Shown: piece by piece, positions 1 through 9,284 of the stretch
Numbering within the stretch: the first letter of the stretch is position 1
Layout of the letters: every line of letters starts with the position of its first letter
IMG/VR virus record: IMGVR_UViG_3300028571_000131
Coordinates: 1 to 22,808 of that record
Strand: one strand, 5' to 3'
DNA: 22,808 nt
Source: a virus
Made by a program: the position numbers and the translations under genes
Notes under the pieces: generated by a model
What the model was told of the DNA's origin: nothing
Database searches by the model: none
What the model saw: only the letters and a program-made list of their open reading frames with translations

Positions 1-145
1 AACTAGATGATGGATGCTTCTTCATTTTTGAAGTAGCAGTATATCCAGTCAAATTTAATGGTGTATTCGAAGTAGTCTCAAGATAAAATGTCTGATTAAA
101 ATCAGATCCAACATCAATTACTATGTTGCTAACATATACAGCCAT
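1..145 (-). CDS. N-terminal part of a small phage structural-type protein (partial)
   Basis: An open frame begins at ATG 145-143 and runs off the window after 48 codons. The product starts MAVYVSNIVIDVGSDF and continues with a LNLTGYTATSKMKKHP stretch. This 'MAVYVSNI.I..G.DF...F.LE......LTGYTA....RKH' pattern resembles, from memory, a small beta-rich protein family encoded next to tail and baseplate genes in T4-like cyanophages. The exact role is unknown. A perfect T4-type late promoter box lies 30 nt upstream (182-175) and no Shine-Dalgarno sequence is visible in the leader. It follows the 74-residue gene after a 39-nt gap. The start is well supported because translation matches the family pattern from residue 1. 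The C-terminal part is missing, so no fold is claimed. Confidence 0.75.
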   Translation of the reverse strand, partial: MAVYVSNIVIDVGSDFNQTFYLETTSNTPLNLTGYTATSKMKKHPSSS

Positions 146-174
146 TATTATAAGAAATTGGATTATATATTAGA

Positions 175-182
175 TATTTATA
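175..182 (-). promoter_or_regulatory. T4-type late promoter box TATAAATA
   Basis: The minus strand reads TATAAATA, an exact match to the T4 late promoter -10 element recognised by the gp55 sigma factor; T4-like cyanophages use a similar NATAAATA. It sits immediately after the stop codon of the 74-residue gene and 30 nt before the ATG at 145. A start site about six bases downstream of the box would leave a leader of about 24 nt. Confidence 0.7.
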
Positions 183-184
183 AA

Positions 185-409
185 TCATTTGTTTGCAATA
201 TATTTAAGAAGATCTTTTATTTCTTTTATTTCTTCTTTTATGTTTTTTACGTCATTTTTTAAATTTTCAAATTCCTTTTTTTCTTTATATTTTTTTTTAG
301 AGAGTTCTAAAAATTGATCGAATTCACTGTTATTTTTATTTATTATAGCATTTGAATCCAAATCTCTAATTAAAGTATTATCGGTTTTTATTGCTAAGTA
401 TTTATTCAT
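185..409 (-). CDS. Small coiled-coil protein, 74 residues, unknown function
   Basis: The chosen start is the ATG at 409-407, giving MNKYLAIKTDNTLIRDLDSN and so on. A longer frame reaches back to 433, but those extra residues lie inside the end of the upstream gene. The start overlaps the end of the DUF4815 gene by 8 nt (GATGAATAA), a sign of translational coupling. The N-terminal half (residues 1-30) looks like a short folded region. From about residue 35 onward it is rich in Lys and Glu, with a heptad-like pattern (LKNDVKNIKEEIKEIKDLL), so a coiled coil is likely. Similar small coiled-coil proteins with an N-terminal 'MNKYLAIKTDN' are found, as far as I recall, after the large structural gene in T4-like cyanophages. 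It may be a minor virion part or an assembly factor, but the function is not known. Confidence 0.75.
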   Translation of the reverse strand: MNKYLAIKTDNTLIRDLDSNAIINKNNSEFDQFLELSKKKYKEKKEFENLKNDVKNIKEEIKEIKDLLKYIANK

Positions 410-3400
410 CAGATGCAAAAGACCTAAGAGCAATTGCTCTAAAATTCTTAATTCTTGGTGGTGTTGCTTGGTTGGTTGAGGTCATAATTATTTTAATCAT
501 AAAACCATTGAATTGTGGAAGATCATTTGCAGTAAATTTATATTCACTAAAATTATTAATTCCTGTGTTTGAATTTACAACTTTGTCTGAACTTCCGTCT
601 CCATTAAATGCCAAATATACTTGCTGAAAATCCGAATTATCATTTCTATAAAGTTTATACATCGCACGAATGTCAGAATTTTCTTCTCTATGTCCATCAA
701 ATTGAACATGAAGAGAATTTGATGAAAATTCCAAACTAATTTTTTTAGTTTCATAAATTGCAGAATTTGGATCAAATCCTGGAATATTTACTCTACTGTC
801 AATAGTAAAATCATCAACTTTATCATCTACCAAATTACTAATTAATATGATATTAGCAGTATTTAAATCAATCAACGGAGATACGTCTTCGTTATTTGTA
901 GATAAAGTCAATTCTAGTGCAAAAGATTTTTGATTATTTAATAAATTGTATTCATTAATTTTAGATGCAACTATTCTTGGGTCATCAAGATAATTTAATT
1001 TATTGAGAGAAACATTTTCGTATCCCTTATCCGTAAATGAAGATTCATTTCCACTAATGCTAGTTCCAGAAGTTGTTTTTATTCTTGATGAAATATTTGT
1101 TCCAGTTGGAGTAATTATAGTAATTCTTGGATCTATAACTTCAAATGGAATATTTTGGGATACTTGTAAATTATTTCCTCCCCCAAATTTTGTAGATGAA
1201 AATGTTTTAGATATATCGTCAAGTTTTATATAATAATTATTGAAGGTTTTTTCTCTTGAATCGATATTGTGATCTTTATTTATTTTTCTCAGTGATATTG
1301 AATTAAATTCATATTTATAAACAAAAGAATTCGATGGATGATTTGCATTTAAACTAAAATCGATTGCTCTATTAGAAATTGTAATATCATTTCCGGAAAC
1401 ATTATTATATGAAATAATTTCATTATTAATTTGCAAATATCCAGTATTTCCTGCACCAACAGGAGATCCCTCAAATGATGTAAAAATGCCGGAATTGGAT
1501 ACAGTAATTATCGTAGACGAATTTGTTAAACTTTGCGATAGTAATACTGGAGAAATATCACTTGCAAAATTTTCAATCTTTACTTTATTGCTACTTGAAT
1601 GCATTCCATGATTTTTGTGATCAAATAACATCGTATACCCATCTCTAATCGAATCATCATTAACAGAAGTTGGAGCAGAAATTAAAATTGAAGATCCAGA
1701 AGAATTGTAATAAGTAAGAGCAATTCCAGCAACAATATTATCATTAACATCATCAATTATAAGAAAATTGGTTTGAGATACAATTCCAACAACTGCCCTA
1801 ACGCCAGTTCCTGTATTTCCTAGTTTATTTGCAATGAGTAAATCTCCAAGTGCATATCCAGTTCCTCCATTAGTTATATTAAATTGAGTAACTGTTCCAG
1901 AAGAAACTGTAATATTTGCAGTACAAGAATTTCCAAATCCAGTGAGAGAAGTAAATCCAATTCCTGAATATGATCCGTTAGTAATTCCAATTCCGGAAGA
2001 TACTAAAGATAACGATGTTGTCCCAAGACCAACCGGACCACCTGATCCAAATATATTCCCAGAACTTGTTGACTGTGTTATTGTATTTCCTTGAACAAAT
2101 ACAGTCGTTGTTGATGCAATTGAAACATACTGTCTTTTAGAATATGCAATAGATGGATTATTTTTTAAAATTTTTCCGATTGGTAATTCTTGATTATACA
2201 TACTAAAACTTGAAGGCGTATTAGTTACAAATTTTGCCTTAAAAAGTTTAAATTTTAAATCCTCAAGTTGACTTGCATCCCAAGTTGAACTATTTTGTGA
2301 TTTGAATAAAGAACCTAGATATGGTTGACGATTGCTAATTGACTTTAAAATCAAATCTTCTTCACCCATTCTAGTAATATATGTTAAATATTTACTTGTA
2401 GGAGAAACAAGAACTAAAGAATATTCATAACCAGATTGAAGATATACTGGAGTAGAAAAACTAAATTGAGTAGGAGAACTTCCGTCTTGAGATAAATTTA
2501 TATCTTTTGGATCAATTTCTGTTTGTCCAAAAGGTAAAATTGTTGTAGTGGGTGTTCCATCTCGCATTGTTCTAATTTGAACAGTTACTGGAATTTTTTC
2601 ATCTTTAGTTTTAAAATAAACTTCTCCCCCAGTTATGAACACTCCATCTTGATATTTGTCTCTTTCTACTAGAAAAGATTGAGCTAATGGGTCATACCAT
2701 CCAGTATCTGTTGTTGTAGTTCTTGTTTCTATTCTATTTTCATCCAAATCTTGAGTAATACGTGTTATTGGTTGGTCTGATCCAATTTGTTTTCTTTCTA
2801 TTTCTGGTGTTTTAATTGATAATGTTTGTTCTTGATTATTTTGAGCATAACCGGTCGCATTGTATATTGTTTCTGCAGAACTATCTCCGGAGTCTAGTTG
2901 ATTTGCATTTGTCGAACTAGTAGTAACTCTGATAGTATTCAATCCAGTTGTAAACTTGGGATTGCTTGCAATTTTTGGATCGGGAATGTGTAAAGAAAAA
3001 ATAAGATTGCCTTTTTCGTCACTGATGAGAGATAAATCATTTACTATTGCTTCGGCAGTTCCGAATTGATTACATAAAACTGTACCTTTTTTTACATAAC
3101 CAATATTGCTACTCACTATTGGTAAGGCTAAATCCGCAGTATCAATATTGATAGTTTTACTATTTCCGGAATATGAAGAAGTCAATAAAGTTGATGTATA
3201 TGGATCAATAGAATAAGTTTCAGTAGGAGAATTAAATGGTCCAAATTTATGATTTGACTGCGCAACTCTAAATGAAATTTGTGGAGTTCCAATCGATTGA
3301 GGAGATCTTGAAGTTTTTACAATTTCTGAAGTAGAAAAAGAACCCCTAACCATAGTTATTGGAAGTAATTTTGGGACACAATATTCAGTCATGTCGGTGT

Positions 3401-6400
3401 TTTCTAGAAAAACATAATATCTAGTATTTGGTTTTAATCTTTTTCCAACTACTTCAATATTTCTTGATCGACAATTGTATAGAATATCCACACCAATAAC
3501 TCTACTTCCTAAGCTTACGGTATCTGCAGATGAAGAAAGTTCTAATCCAAAAGTTTTGTCTGTTCCAGTAGTTTTAAAAGTTTGTAAATAATCATTAGAT
3601 AAAGTTTCAATAGTAGTTGAAGTATTACGAATACCTAATCCACTAACAAATCCAGATTGTTGAGAATTTGTTTGGCTTGAAACTAAATTACTACTAATAA
3701 GTTCTTCTTGAATAATGTCTCTACCGTTCCAAGTTGTTTCGTGAGAATTCCAATAACTTGCCGCCATTCCTCCATTTTCTCGATTTTCAATACCAAGAAG
3801 GTCTGCAATAGCATTGTAGGCAGAATCTATTTTTACAATGTCTGGAGTTGGAAGTGAAACTTCTTCAATCCAAAAATCTGAAGTTGGGGTCAGTTCAATA
3901 GTTCCCGAAAAAAGAGCAATGTGAAATGGATTTAAATTTTCGGTTCTGGTTGCAAATTCCTGAGAAATAAAATTTACCTCAGTATATGCTAGAGTTAATC
4001 CCGGACCATTTCTAGTAATATTTGGTGATTCGAAATCTTCAATCCAACGATAATCTGCATTAGTTGGATCCGATAATGAAGATTTGGTTTCAAAAATTAA
4101 TGATACATTTCTTTCGGATGATCTTGGTCTACATTCACTAGTAATTGGGTCAATATCAAAATAAGACTCTCCAGTTAAATTGTGTGAGTTATGATTTCTG
4201 AAATTATCTACAAAAAAACCTGATTTGAATTTATCCAATCCAGTATTTGGATCTTTAATTGAAAGATTTTTCGTATCAGTTTCCAAAAGAGATAATGTAG
4301 TATATTCTTCTAAATTTTTAATCCTATTCTCAATACTTCCAATATCTTTCATCGTATATCTTTTATGAGGTAACATTTTTATTAAAACATCACTAGTTGC
4401 GTTAATAACATAAGGTTTCATTGAAATTACAGCAACTTCAAATCCTTCATCATTTGGAATCGGGGTTTTTGGGTTTTCTGACGGTTCTCCTTTTATTATT
4501 TCAAAAATTCCGTCTTTAGTTAAGTATAATCTATCAATTCTTCCTAAATAATAAGTATAATCAATCGTTATAGTTTTATTAGAAACTACAGTTTCCGAAG
4601 AAGATAAATTAAAATTTCTAGAAAAAAATGAAAACGGAGATATAATACTATTGGTCGAATATGCACTAACTCTTGGTCTAAAATCTATATAATCAGATGC
4701 TCTATTTCCAATAATAAACGGAATTTCTGTTGAATAATTTAAAGAATTGTAACTATTTACTGATTCTACATTTCCAACTATTTCATTATTTAAATAGTAA
4801 TCAAAAACAATTCTAAGTTTTTTAGTCGGATCTGAGATATTTTTTTTTCTTATTATTCTTCCGTAATCCACAAATTCTAATCTGTGTCCATTATCTAGAC
4901 TATAATTTTGTAATATGTTTCTATCTCCAGATACAATAGAGCTAATAGTAGCCACTATTCCTGAAGTTTTAAGTGCTATTGATTCATTAATTTCAAATGT
5001 TTTTTCGTTTTCGTTTACGAAAGATAATTGAGATTCTCCGATAATATCAACAACACGAGCAATTGCTCCTGATGTATTTCCTATAAATTGTTCACCAATA
5101 ATTATATTATTCGTAAAACTACTTGACTGCAACGAAACTACAATAGATGGTAAAATTGGATCCGAAGAATTATTTGATTCAAAAATTGCTAATACTCTAT
5201 AAATGTCGGGAACATTTAAAGAAATTTCTTCATCTTGAACTCTAGTTCCATATACTGAACTGTATGTTAATCCATCATTGAAAGTAGTTGATCCAATTCC
5301 AGATCCATTAAATTTTGATTTATTAATGATTAAATTTTCACATCTCTTAATAATTTTTTCTTTTGATGATAATTTATTTCTTTTTACTGTGCAAGTCAAA
5401 ATAGCATTGCCCGTTCTAGACAATCCAGATATAGTAAGTTCTCTTAAATCTACACTAAATGTAACTTGTGACTCTCTAATAACTTCCTTTTCTCCAATTT
5501 CCCACGTTAAAATATAACTACTCTCATCAAATGGTTCAAAATAAATATCGTTATCACCAAGATCACTTAAATAGAATGTAAAATTATTTCCGGTAATATT
5601 TTTTAATATTTGTTTCCTTATAATATAAGTAGAATCTAATAAATTTACAGAAGATATAAATTTATTTTGCAAAGGAACTATATATCCAGGATCATTTGAT
5701 TTATCTAAAACTGGAATCACTACATCAAAATCAGTTACAGTTATATTCGAATTTGGTGCCCCACCTTCACATACACCCAAAACTGTCGATATTCCAGTAA
5801 TGTTAATATAATTTTTGGATATTGTTGTTACTTTATTGTAAGTAGATGTGTTAAATCCTGGTCTTGAAAATTTTACAATATCTCCAATTTTAACAAGAGA
5901 GGAAAAATCAGACACACTAGGAGAAGTTACTGTACTAACTCCTGCGGATATTGCACTTATTGTAAATTGACTTGCTTCTGTAAATACCTTTTTTCCTTTA
6001 TCTAATACTAAATCTGAAGCAAAAGTAGAAATTCCAGAAATTCCAAAAATTGATTTAATATCAGAAAAATCATAATCTCTAATTGAAGTTAAATTTCTTC
6101 CTACATTAATTCCATTAATAAATAATGGTTCATTAATTTGAAATTCACCTTTAGTATCGTAAACAGTTAAATTAATTTGGTTTGAAACTGATTCTTTTAA
6201 AAATCCAGTAGAACCGCTATATTGTCCTCTAATATGAGAATCTGCACCTGCAGTAATCCCAAGACCAATAGACAAAGAGGTATAAGTTTGAATATCAAAA
6301 AGTCTTATTTCATACTGAGTTGTAGTTACTCCGGCAATATTTTTTTGATTGAAGTCGTATACTTTTGCAACTCCAATAGTAGTTGCAGATCCAATAGAAC

Positions 6401-7685
6401 GATTAGTTAATCTTTCATTTAGCAAACTTACAGTATATGTTGTAGAAAAACCAATTTTTGGAGAACCATATACATTGTCTAATTTTGCTATATTTCCTAT
6501 CCTGATTGGAAGATTTGTATTTTCTTTTAATTTTGTTGTTCTTGGTTTTAATATATCAATAGAAGAAGTAGAAATTTTATCTACTTCAAATCCTCTTATA
6601 TACGATTTTCCCGGAGAAACTTGAAGAACGTATATATTATCAGACGGAGTATTATCATTTTGAGTTAATTGATTTTCTAAATATATACCTCTATTTGATA
6701 TTCTGTCATTTAAAGATTCTCTTACGTCAATTGCAAATGGTTTTATGTAATAATCTCCAGATTCTTCATAAGTTCTTCTTGCTAATTCATCTTTAAATAC
6801 ATTAAAATCTGTTTTATTTACAAATTTTTGAAGTACACCATTTTCTACTCTAATGAGTTCTATAAAATCTTGATCATTTTTGTCAGTTAATAATTTTTTA
6901 TAAAGAGTAGCAGAAATTTTAAATCGATCTGCTCCTGGTGCAGATTCATTAGAAAATCCTTTTGCATTATCATATAAATCTGAATTTATTGAAGATGCAT
7001 TTATTATTTCCTCAGAAATCTGAAGACCTATTCTGTAACTAGGTGTATTTGTATACTGATCAAGAATTATGGTTTCTTTTAATACTTTAACAAAATAACC
7101 TCTAATAAAATATATTCCCTCACTAATTGATGCTGATGATCCAATTTTTGACGCATTAGTAGTAATACATCTAGCAAATGAACTATTAGCAAAAATACTA
7201 GATAACGAATAGTCAATATCAGACAATGTAATTAAATTTTCTCCATCTTGAAAAGTTTTTACGATTCCATCTGTTCCTGATGCAGTATATTTAACATAAA
7301 TTGTATCAAAATTATCCACAGATTCATTTGATGTAATAAAATTAACGACATTAGCAGTAACGCCGGACAATTCTCCTTTAATTTCAATTTGATTGTCAGA
7401 AAGAACTTTTAAATATTCTTTTACTGGAATATTTAAAAAATTAGAATCAATTCTTACGGCAAAATATCTATCATCATAAAATGTTCCACCAGGAATTACG
7501 ACAGAACCTTCCTTAAAAAAATATTGTCCAAATTTTTCAATTTGATTTTGTAAAATTGATTGTAGAGTTGTTATTTCTCTAGATTGAATAGGAATTCCTG
7601 GTTTAAATAAAACTTTTCTATAGTTTTTATTTTCGTCGAAATCGTCGAAATATGGAGAAATATTTAAATTGGTTTTTTGAGTCAT
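402..7685 (-). CDS. Giant DUF4815-type virion structural protein (baseplate/tail periphery)
   Basis: A 2427-residue protein. Its N-terminus (residues 8-45: SPYFDDFDENKNYRKVLF, then a Q-REITTLQSILQNQIEKFG stretch) is the signature of DUF4815 proteins of tailed phages. A 'SPGKSYIRGFEVD' motif near residue 355 fits the same family. Around residues 1660-1775 is a second conserved block (GWYDPLAQSFLV, then GVFITGGEVYFKTKD, then SKYLTYITRMGEEDL), followed by SLFKSQNSSTWDASQLEDLKF, which recurs in cyanophage tail proteins. A Gly-Tyr repeat (ITNGGTGYALGD) lies near residue 1940, an 'HGMH' segment near 2025, and a 'YLQINNEIISY' module near 2080. The C-terminus ends PPRIKNFRAIAL, as in related proteins. 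It starts 4 nt after the gp8 stop and overlaps the next gene by 8 nt. In T4 this position would hold gp9/gp10, so a role at the wedge periphery or fibre attachment is inferred, not shown. Confidence 0.9.
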   Translation of the reverse strand: MTQKTNLNISPYFDDFDENKNYRKVLFKPGIPIQSREITTLQSILQNQIEKFGQYFFKEGSVVIPGGTFYDDRYFAVRIDSNFLNIPVKEYLKVLSDNQIEIKGELSGVTANVVNFITSNESVDNFDTIYVKYTASGTDGIVKTFQDGENLITLSDIDYSLSSIFANSSFARCITTNASKIGSSASISEGIYFIRGYFVKVLKETIILDQYTNTPSYRIGLQISEEIINASSINSDLYDNAKGFSNESAPGADRFKISATLYKKLLTDKNDQDFIELIRVENGVLQKFVNKTDFNVFKDELARRTYEESGDYYIKPFAIDVRESLNDRISNRGIYLENQLTQNDNTPSDNIYVLQVSPGKSYIRGFEVDKISTSSIDILKPRTTKLKENTNLPIRIGNIAKLDNVYGSPKIGFSTTYTVSLLNERLTNRSIGSATTIGVAKVYDFNQKNIAGVTTTQYEIRLFDIQTYTSLSIGLGITAGADSHIRGQYSGSTGFLKESVSNQINLTVYDTKGEFQINEPLFINGINVGRNLTSIRDYDFSDIKSIFGISGISTFASDLVLDKGKKVFTEASQFTISAISAGVSTVTSPSVSDFSSLVKIGDIVKFSRPGFNTSTYNKVTTISKNYINITGISTVLGVCEGGAPNSNITVTDFDVVIPVLDKSNDPGYIVPLQNKFISSVNLLDSTYIIRKQILKNITGNNFTFYLSDLGDNDIYFEPFDESSYILTWEIGEKEVIRESQVTFSVDLRELTISGLSRTGNAILTCTVKRNKLSSKEKIIKRCENLIINKSKFNGSGIGSTTFNDGLTYSSVYGTRVQDEEISLNVPDIYRVLAIFESNNSSDPILPSIVVSLQSSSFTNNIIIGEQFIGNTSGAIARVVDIIGESQLSFVNENEKTFEINESIALKTSGIVATISSIVSGDRNILQNYSLDNGHRLEFVDYGRIIRKKNISDPTKKLRIVFDYYLNNEIVGNVESVNSYNSLNYSTEIPFIIGNRASDYIDFRPRVSAYSTNSIISPFSFFSRNFNLSSSETVVSNKTITIDYTYYLGRIDRLYLTKDGIFEIIKGEPSENPKTPIPNDEGFEVAVISMKPYVINATSDVLIKMLPHKRYTMKDIGSIENRIKNLEEYTTLSLLETDTKNLSIKDPNTGLDKFKSGFFVDNFRNHNSHNLTGESYFDIDPITSECRPRSSERNVSLIFETKSSLSDPTNADYRWIEDFESPNITRNGPGLTLAYTEVNFISQEFATRTENLNPFHIALFSGTIELTPTSDFWIEEVSLPTPDIVKIDSAYNAIADLLGIENRENGGMAASYWNSHETTWNGRDIIQEELISSNLVSSQTNSQQSGFVSGLGIRNTSTTIETLSNDYLQTFKTTGTDKTFGLELSSSADTVSLGSRVIGVDILYNCRSRNIEVVGKRLKPNTRYYVFLENTDMTEYCVPKLLPITMVRGSFSTSEIVKTSRSPQSIGTPQISFRVAQSNHKFGPFNSPTETYSIDPYTSTLLTSSYSGNSKTINIDTADLALPIVSSNIGYVKKGTVLCNQFGTAEAIVNDLSLISDEKGNLIFSLHIPDPKIASNPKFTTGLNTIRVTTSSTNANQLDSGDSSAETIYNATGYAQNNQEQTLSIKTPEIERKQIGSDQPITRITQDLDENRIETRTTTTDTGWYDPLAQSFLVERDKYQDGVFITGGEVYFKTKDEKIPVTVQIRTMRDGTPTTTILPFGQTEIDPKDINLSQDGSSPTQFSFSTPVYLQSGYEYSLVLVSPTSKYLTYITRMGEEDLILKSISNRQPYLGSLFKSQNSSTWDASQLEDLKFKLFKAKFVTNTPSSFSMYNQELPIGKILKNNPSIAYSKRQYVSIASTTTVFVQGNTITQSTSSGNIFGSGGPVGLGTTSLSLVSSGIGITNGSYSGIGFTSLTGFGNSCTANITVSSGTVTQFNITNGGTGYALGDLLIANKLGNTGTGVRAVVGIVSQTNFLIIDDVNDNIVAGIALTYYNSSGSSILISAPTSVNDDSIRDGYTMLFDHKNHGMHSSSNKVKIENFASDISPVLLSQSLTNSSTIITVSNSGIFTSFEGSPVGAGNTGYLQINNEIISYNNVSGNDITISNRAIDFSLNANHPSNSFVYKYEFNSISLRKINKDHNIDSREKTFNNYYIKLDDISKTFSSTKFGGGNNLQVSQNIPFEVIDPRITIITPTGTNISSRIKTTSGTSISGNESSFTDKGYENVSLNKLNYLDDPRIVASKINEYNLLNNQKSFALELTLSTNNEDVSPLIDLNTANIILISNLVDDKVDDFTIDSRVNIPGFDPNSAIYETKKISLEFSSNSLHVQFDGHREENSDIRAMYKLYRNDNSDFQQVYLAFNGDGSSDKVVNSNTGINNFSEYKFTANDLPQFNGFMIKIIMTSTNQATPPRIKNFRAIALRSFASDE
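7407..7438. repeat. Perfect 12-bp inverted repeat inside the DUF4815 gene
   Basis: Arms 7407-7418 (ttttaaatattc) and 7427-7438 (gaatatttaaaa) are exact reverse complements around an 8-nt loop. It lies in the N-terminal coding region, about residues 83-93 (LNIPVKEYLK). It is AT-rich, so it is one of the weaker members of the set seen in this window. Confidence 0.8.
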
Positions 7686-7689
7686 TTTT

Positions 7690-9255
7690 TTAAAATTCTA
7701 CTACGATTTTTAGTTCTTCTTTTTGTGATGAAGATCTTGTAATTGGTGCTCTATTATCAATATAAATTATTTCACCTGAATATTTTTTTATATCCGGAGT
7801 AGAAACTCCTGAAGTAAATGTTTGACCCAAATCGATTATTTTTCCTCCAATTTGAATATTATTTGTATTAAAATTAGTATCAACAATTAACGGAGAACCT
7901 TGTACTTCTGCACAATTAATCGTTACTCCGGCTCCAACGAATTTAAAAAGTCTGTAGCTATGAGAACTAAATGTAGAAAGACCAACTGGTTGATAATATT
8001 TTAAAACACCAGTATTTGGATTCCAAGATGCAACATAACCAACAGCGGTAGAACCAACACCAACGGTTTGAGTAATTTTAGCATTTAATGGATAATTGGT
8101 ATCTGAGGTATTTCCTGCACCTATTGGTTTTAATTTCAATGCATCAAGACCAGTGGCTGTAGAAGTATTTATCAATTCATTTTGACTTCCAAATATTACA
8201 GGATTTTTTAAAATTCCTATACGAGAAAAATTATTACCAATAATATAATCAGGATCGGAATCGTACTTAGAATATACCATTACTCTATATGCCCCAAGTT
8301 CTCGGTACACATCGTATCCGTGCCCTTGTTTTGGTGGAATAATAACTTCAATAATTCCACCAGATCCTGCAGTTATTTCTGGAGATCCACCAAATCCAAT
8401 ACCAAAATTTACAAATGCTCTAGTATATCCAAATCCACCATCAGTAACTGTAATTGTATCTATTTCCCCTCCGGTGATTGTAATAGATACCAATCCTCCA
8501 GTTCCATCTCCAAGAATAGGAATATTAATAATAGTTCCAGTTGTTTCACTATTTGCAGTTATATAACCAGATCCTCTATTTTTAACTATTGCAGTTTGTA
8601 ATTTACCATCGACTGAAGCGTTTTTTATTGTTTCTGTATTTATGTCTCCCCAGTTTTTCGGCAAAGGCATAAAATTTTCTGTTGCAAATTGTATAATATC
8701 TGATGGAGGTACAGTATAAAGATATTTCCAAAGATATCCATCAGACCCATCTCCCACCGATTGTGGATTAATATCTACAAAGTTTGGTTCAAATAATGAT
8801 TTTTGTCCTTTTGGGTTTTCTGGATTTGAACCGTTATTTAAACAAATATAAACTTTATATTCCGAATTTAAAATATAGAATCTGGAATCATATAATGTCT
8901 TAGAGTCTGTTTGTGGTGCTCCATTATCGATGTCGTAATTATTCCTGTACATATCATAAGTAATACCCAGTTCCCAGTCAATTCTTGGAATTACTCTAGA
9001 AATATCATTAGATGTTATTTTTTTAAGAAATAACATACTATCGTAATATAAATTTTCTTGTTGAAATGAATCCTTTGGTTCTGGAGGATCTGAAGACCAA
9101 TTAGGATCCCCATAGTTTTCAATAGTTATATTAGTTGGATTGGGATGAGATAAGAATGTATAATATTGATTTGTAGTAGTTCCGATCCCAACAAAACTTT
9201 TAATAAAAGTTTCCGCATTTAATATTCTAAATTGGTCAGTAATTATTGCTGGCAT
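7690..9255 (-). CDS. gp8: gp8-like baseplate wedge protein
   Basis: A 521-residue protein starting MPAIITDQFRILNAETF. It continues with a PPEPKDSFQQENLYYDSMLF segment and 'SRVIPRIDWELGITYDMYR' (about residues 85-107). This N-terminal pattern is the one annotated as baseplate wedge subunit gp8 in T4-like cyanophages. The order gp25-gp6-giant-gp8 also matches T4 6-7-8. T4 gp8 has 334 residues. The extra length here includes a Gly-rich beta-repeat insert at about residues 215-310 (NRGSGYI, VTDGGFGYTRAF, GGSPEITAGSGG), a module also seen in the two giant neighbours. The C-terminus (IIYIDNRAPITRSSSQKEELKIVVEF) contains a 'IdNR.pi.R...Q.E..k.v..F' pattern, common in wedge proteins of this group. 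A perfect late promoter box is 16 nt upstream and no Shine-Dalgarno is visible, so the transcript may be almost leaderless. Identity is based on motif memory and position. Confidence 0.82.
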   Translation of the reverse strand: MPAIITDQFRILNAETFIKSFVGIGTTTNQYYTFLSHPNPTNITIENYGDPNWSSDPPEPKDSFQQENLYYDSMLFLKKITSNDISRVIPRIDWELGITYDMYRNNYDIDNGAPQTDSKTLYDSRFYILNSEYKVYICLNNGSNPENPKGQKSLFEPNFVDINPQSVGDGSDGYLWKYLYTVPPSDIIQFATENFMPLPKNWGDINTETIKNASVDGKLQTAIVKNRGSGYITANSETTGTIINIPILGDGTGGLVSITITGGEIDTITVTDGGFGYTRAFVNFGIGFGGSPEITAGSGGIIEVIIPPKQGHGYDVYRELGAYRVMVYSKYDSDPDYIIGNNFSRIGILKNPVIFGSQNELINTSTATGLDALKLKPIGAGNTSDTNYPLNAKITQTVGVGSTAVGYVASWNPNTGVLKYYQPVGLSTFSSHSYRLFKFVGAGVTINCAEVQGSPLIVDTNFNTNNIQIGGKIIDLGQTFTSGVSTPDIKKYSGEIIYIDNRAPITRSSSQKEELKIVVEF

Positions 9256-9270
9256 AATATTTTTTTTAAC

Positions 9271-9278
9271 TATTTATA
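9271..9278 (-). promoter_or_regulatory. T4-type late promoter box TATAAATA before gp8
   Basis: There is an exact TATAAATA on the minus strand within the 29-nt gap between the giant gene and gp8. The gap is the only sizeable break between gp25 and the 74-residue gene, which supports function. With the T4 spacing, transcription would start near 9265, leaving about 10 nt before the gp8 ATG. Confidence 0.7.
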
Positions 9279-9284
9279 CTTAAA

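Noticed and set aside
410-433. Longer N-terminus for the 74-residue protein
   Set aside because: The extra eight residues have no ribosome binding site and would increase the overlap. The internal ATG at 409 gives the typical MNKYLAIK start.
427-440. 14-bp palindrome agagcaattgctct
   Set aside because: About one such palindrome is expected by chance in a window of this size, and it encodes the conserved RAIAL tail.
391-627. Plus-strand frames inside the large minus-strand genes (391, 1003, 5278, 6222, 6349, 8320, 10591, 10795, 11518, 14932, 16165, 19246, 21629 and others)
   Set aside because: All lie wholly or almost wholly inside long, well-supported minus-strand genes. Their products are low in complexity and have no recognisable motifs.
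575-775. Minus-strand 66-codon frame overlapping the DUF4815 C-terminus
   Set aside because: It is an alternative frame inside a conserved coding end and has no start signal.
1312-1319. TATAAATA on the minus strand within the DUF4815 gene
   Set aside because: It is fully coding (VYKYEF) and more than 900 nt before the next gene. In such AT-rich DNA this octamer is expected by chance.
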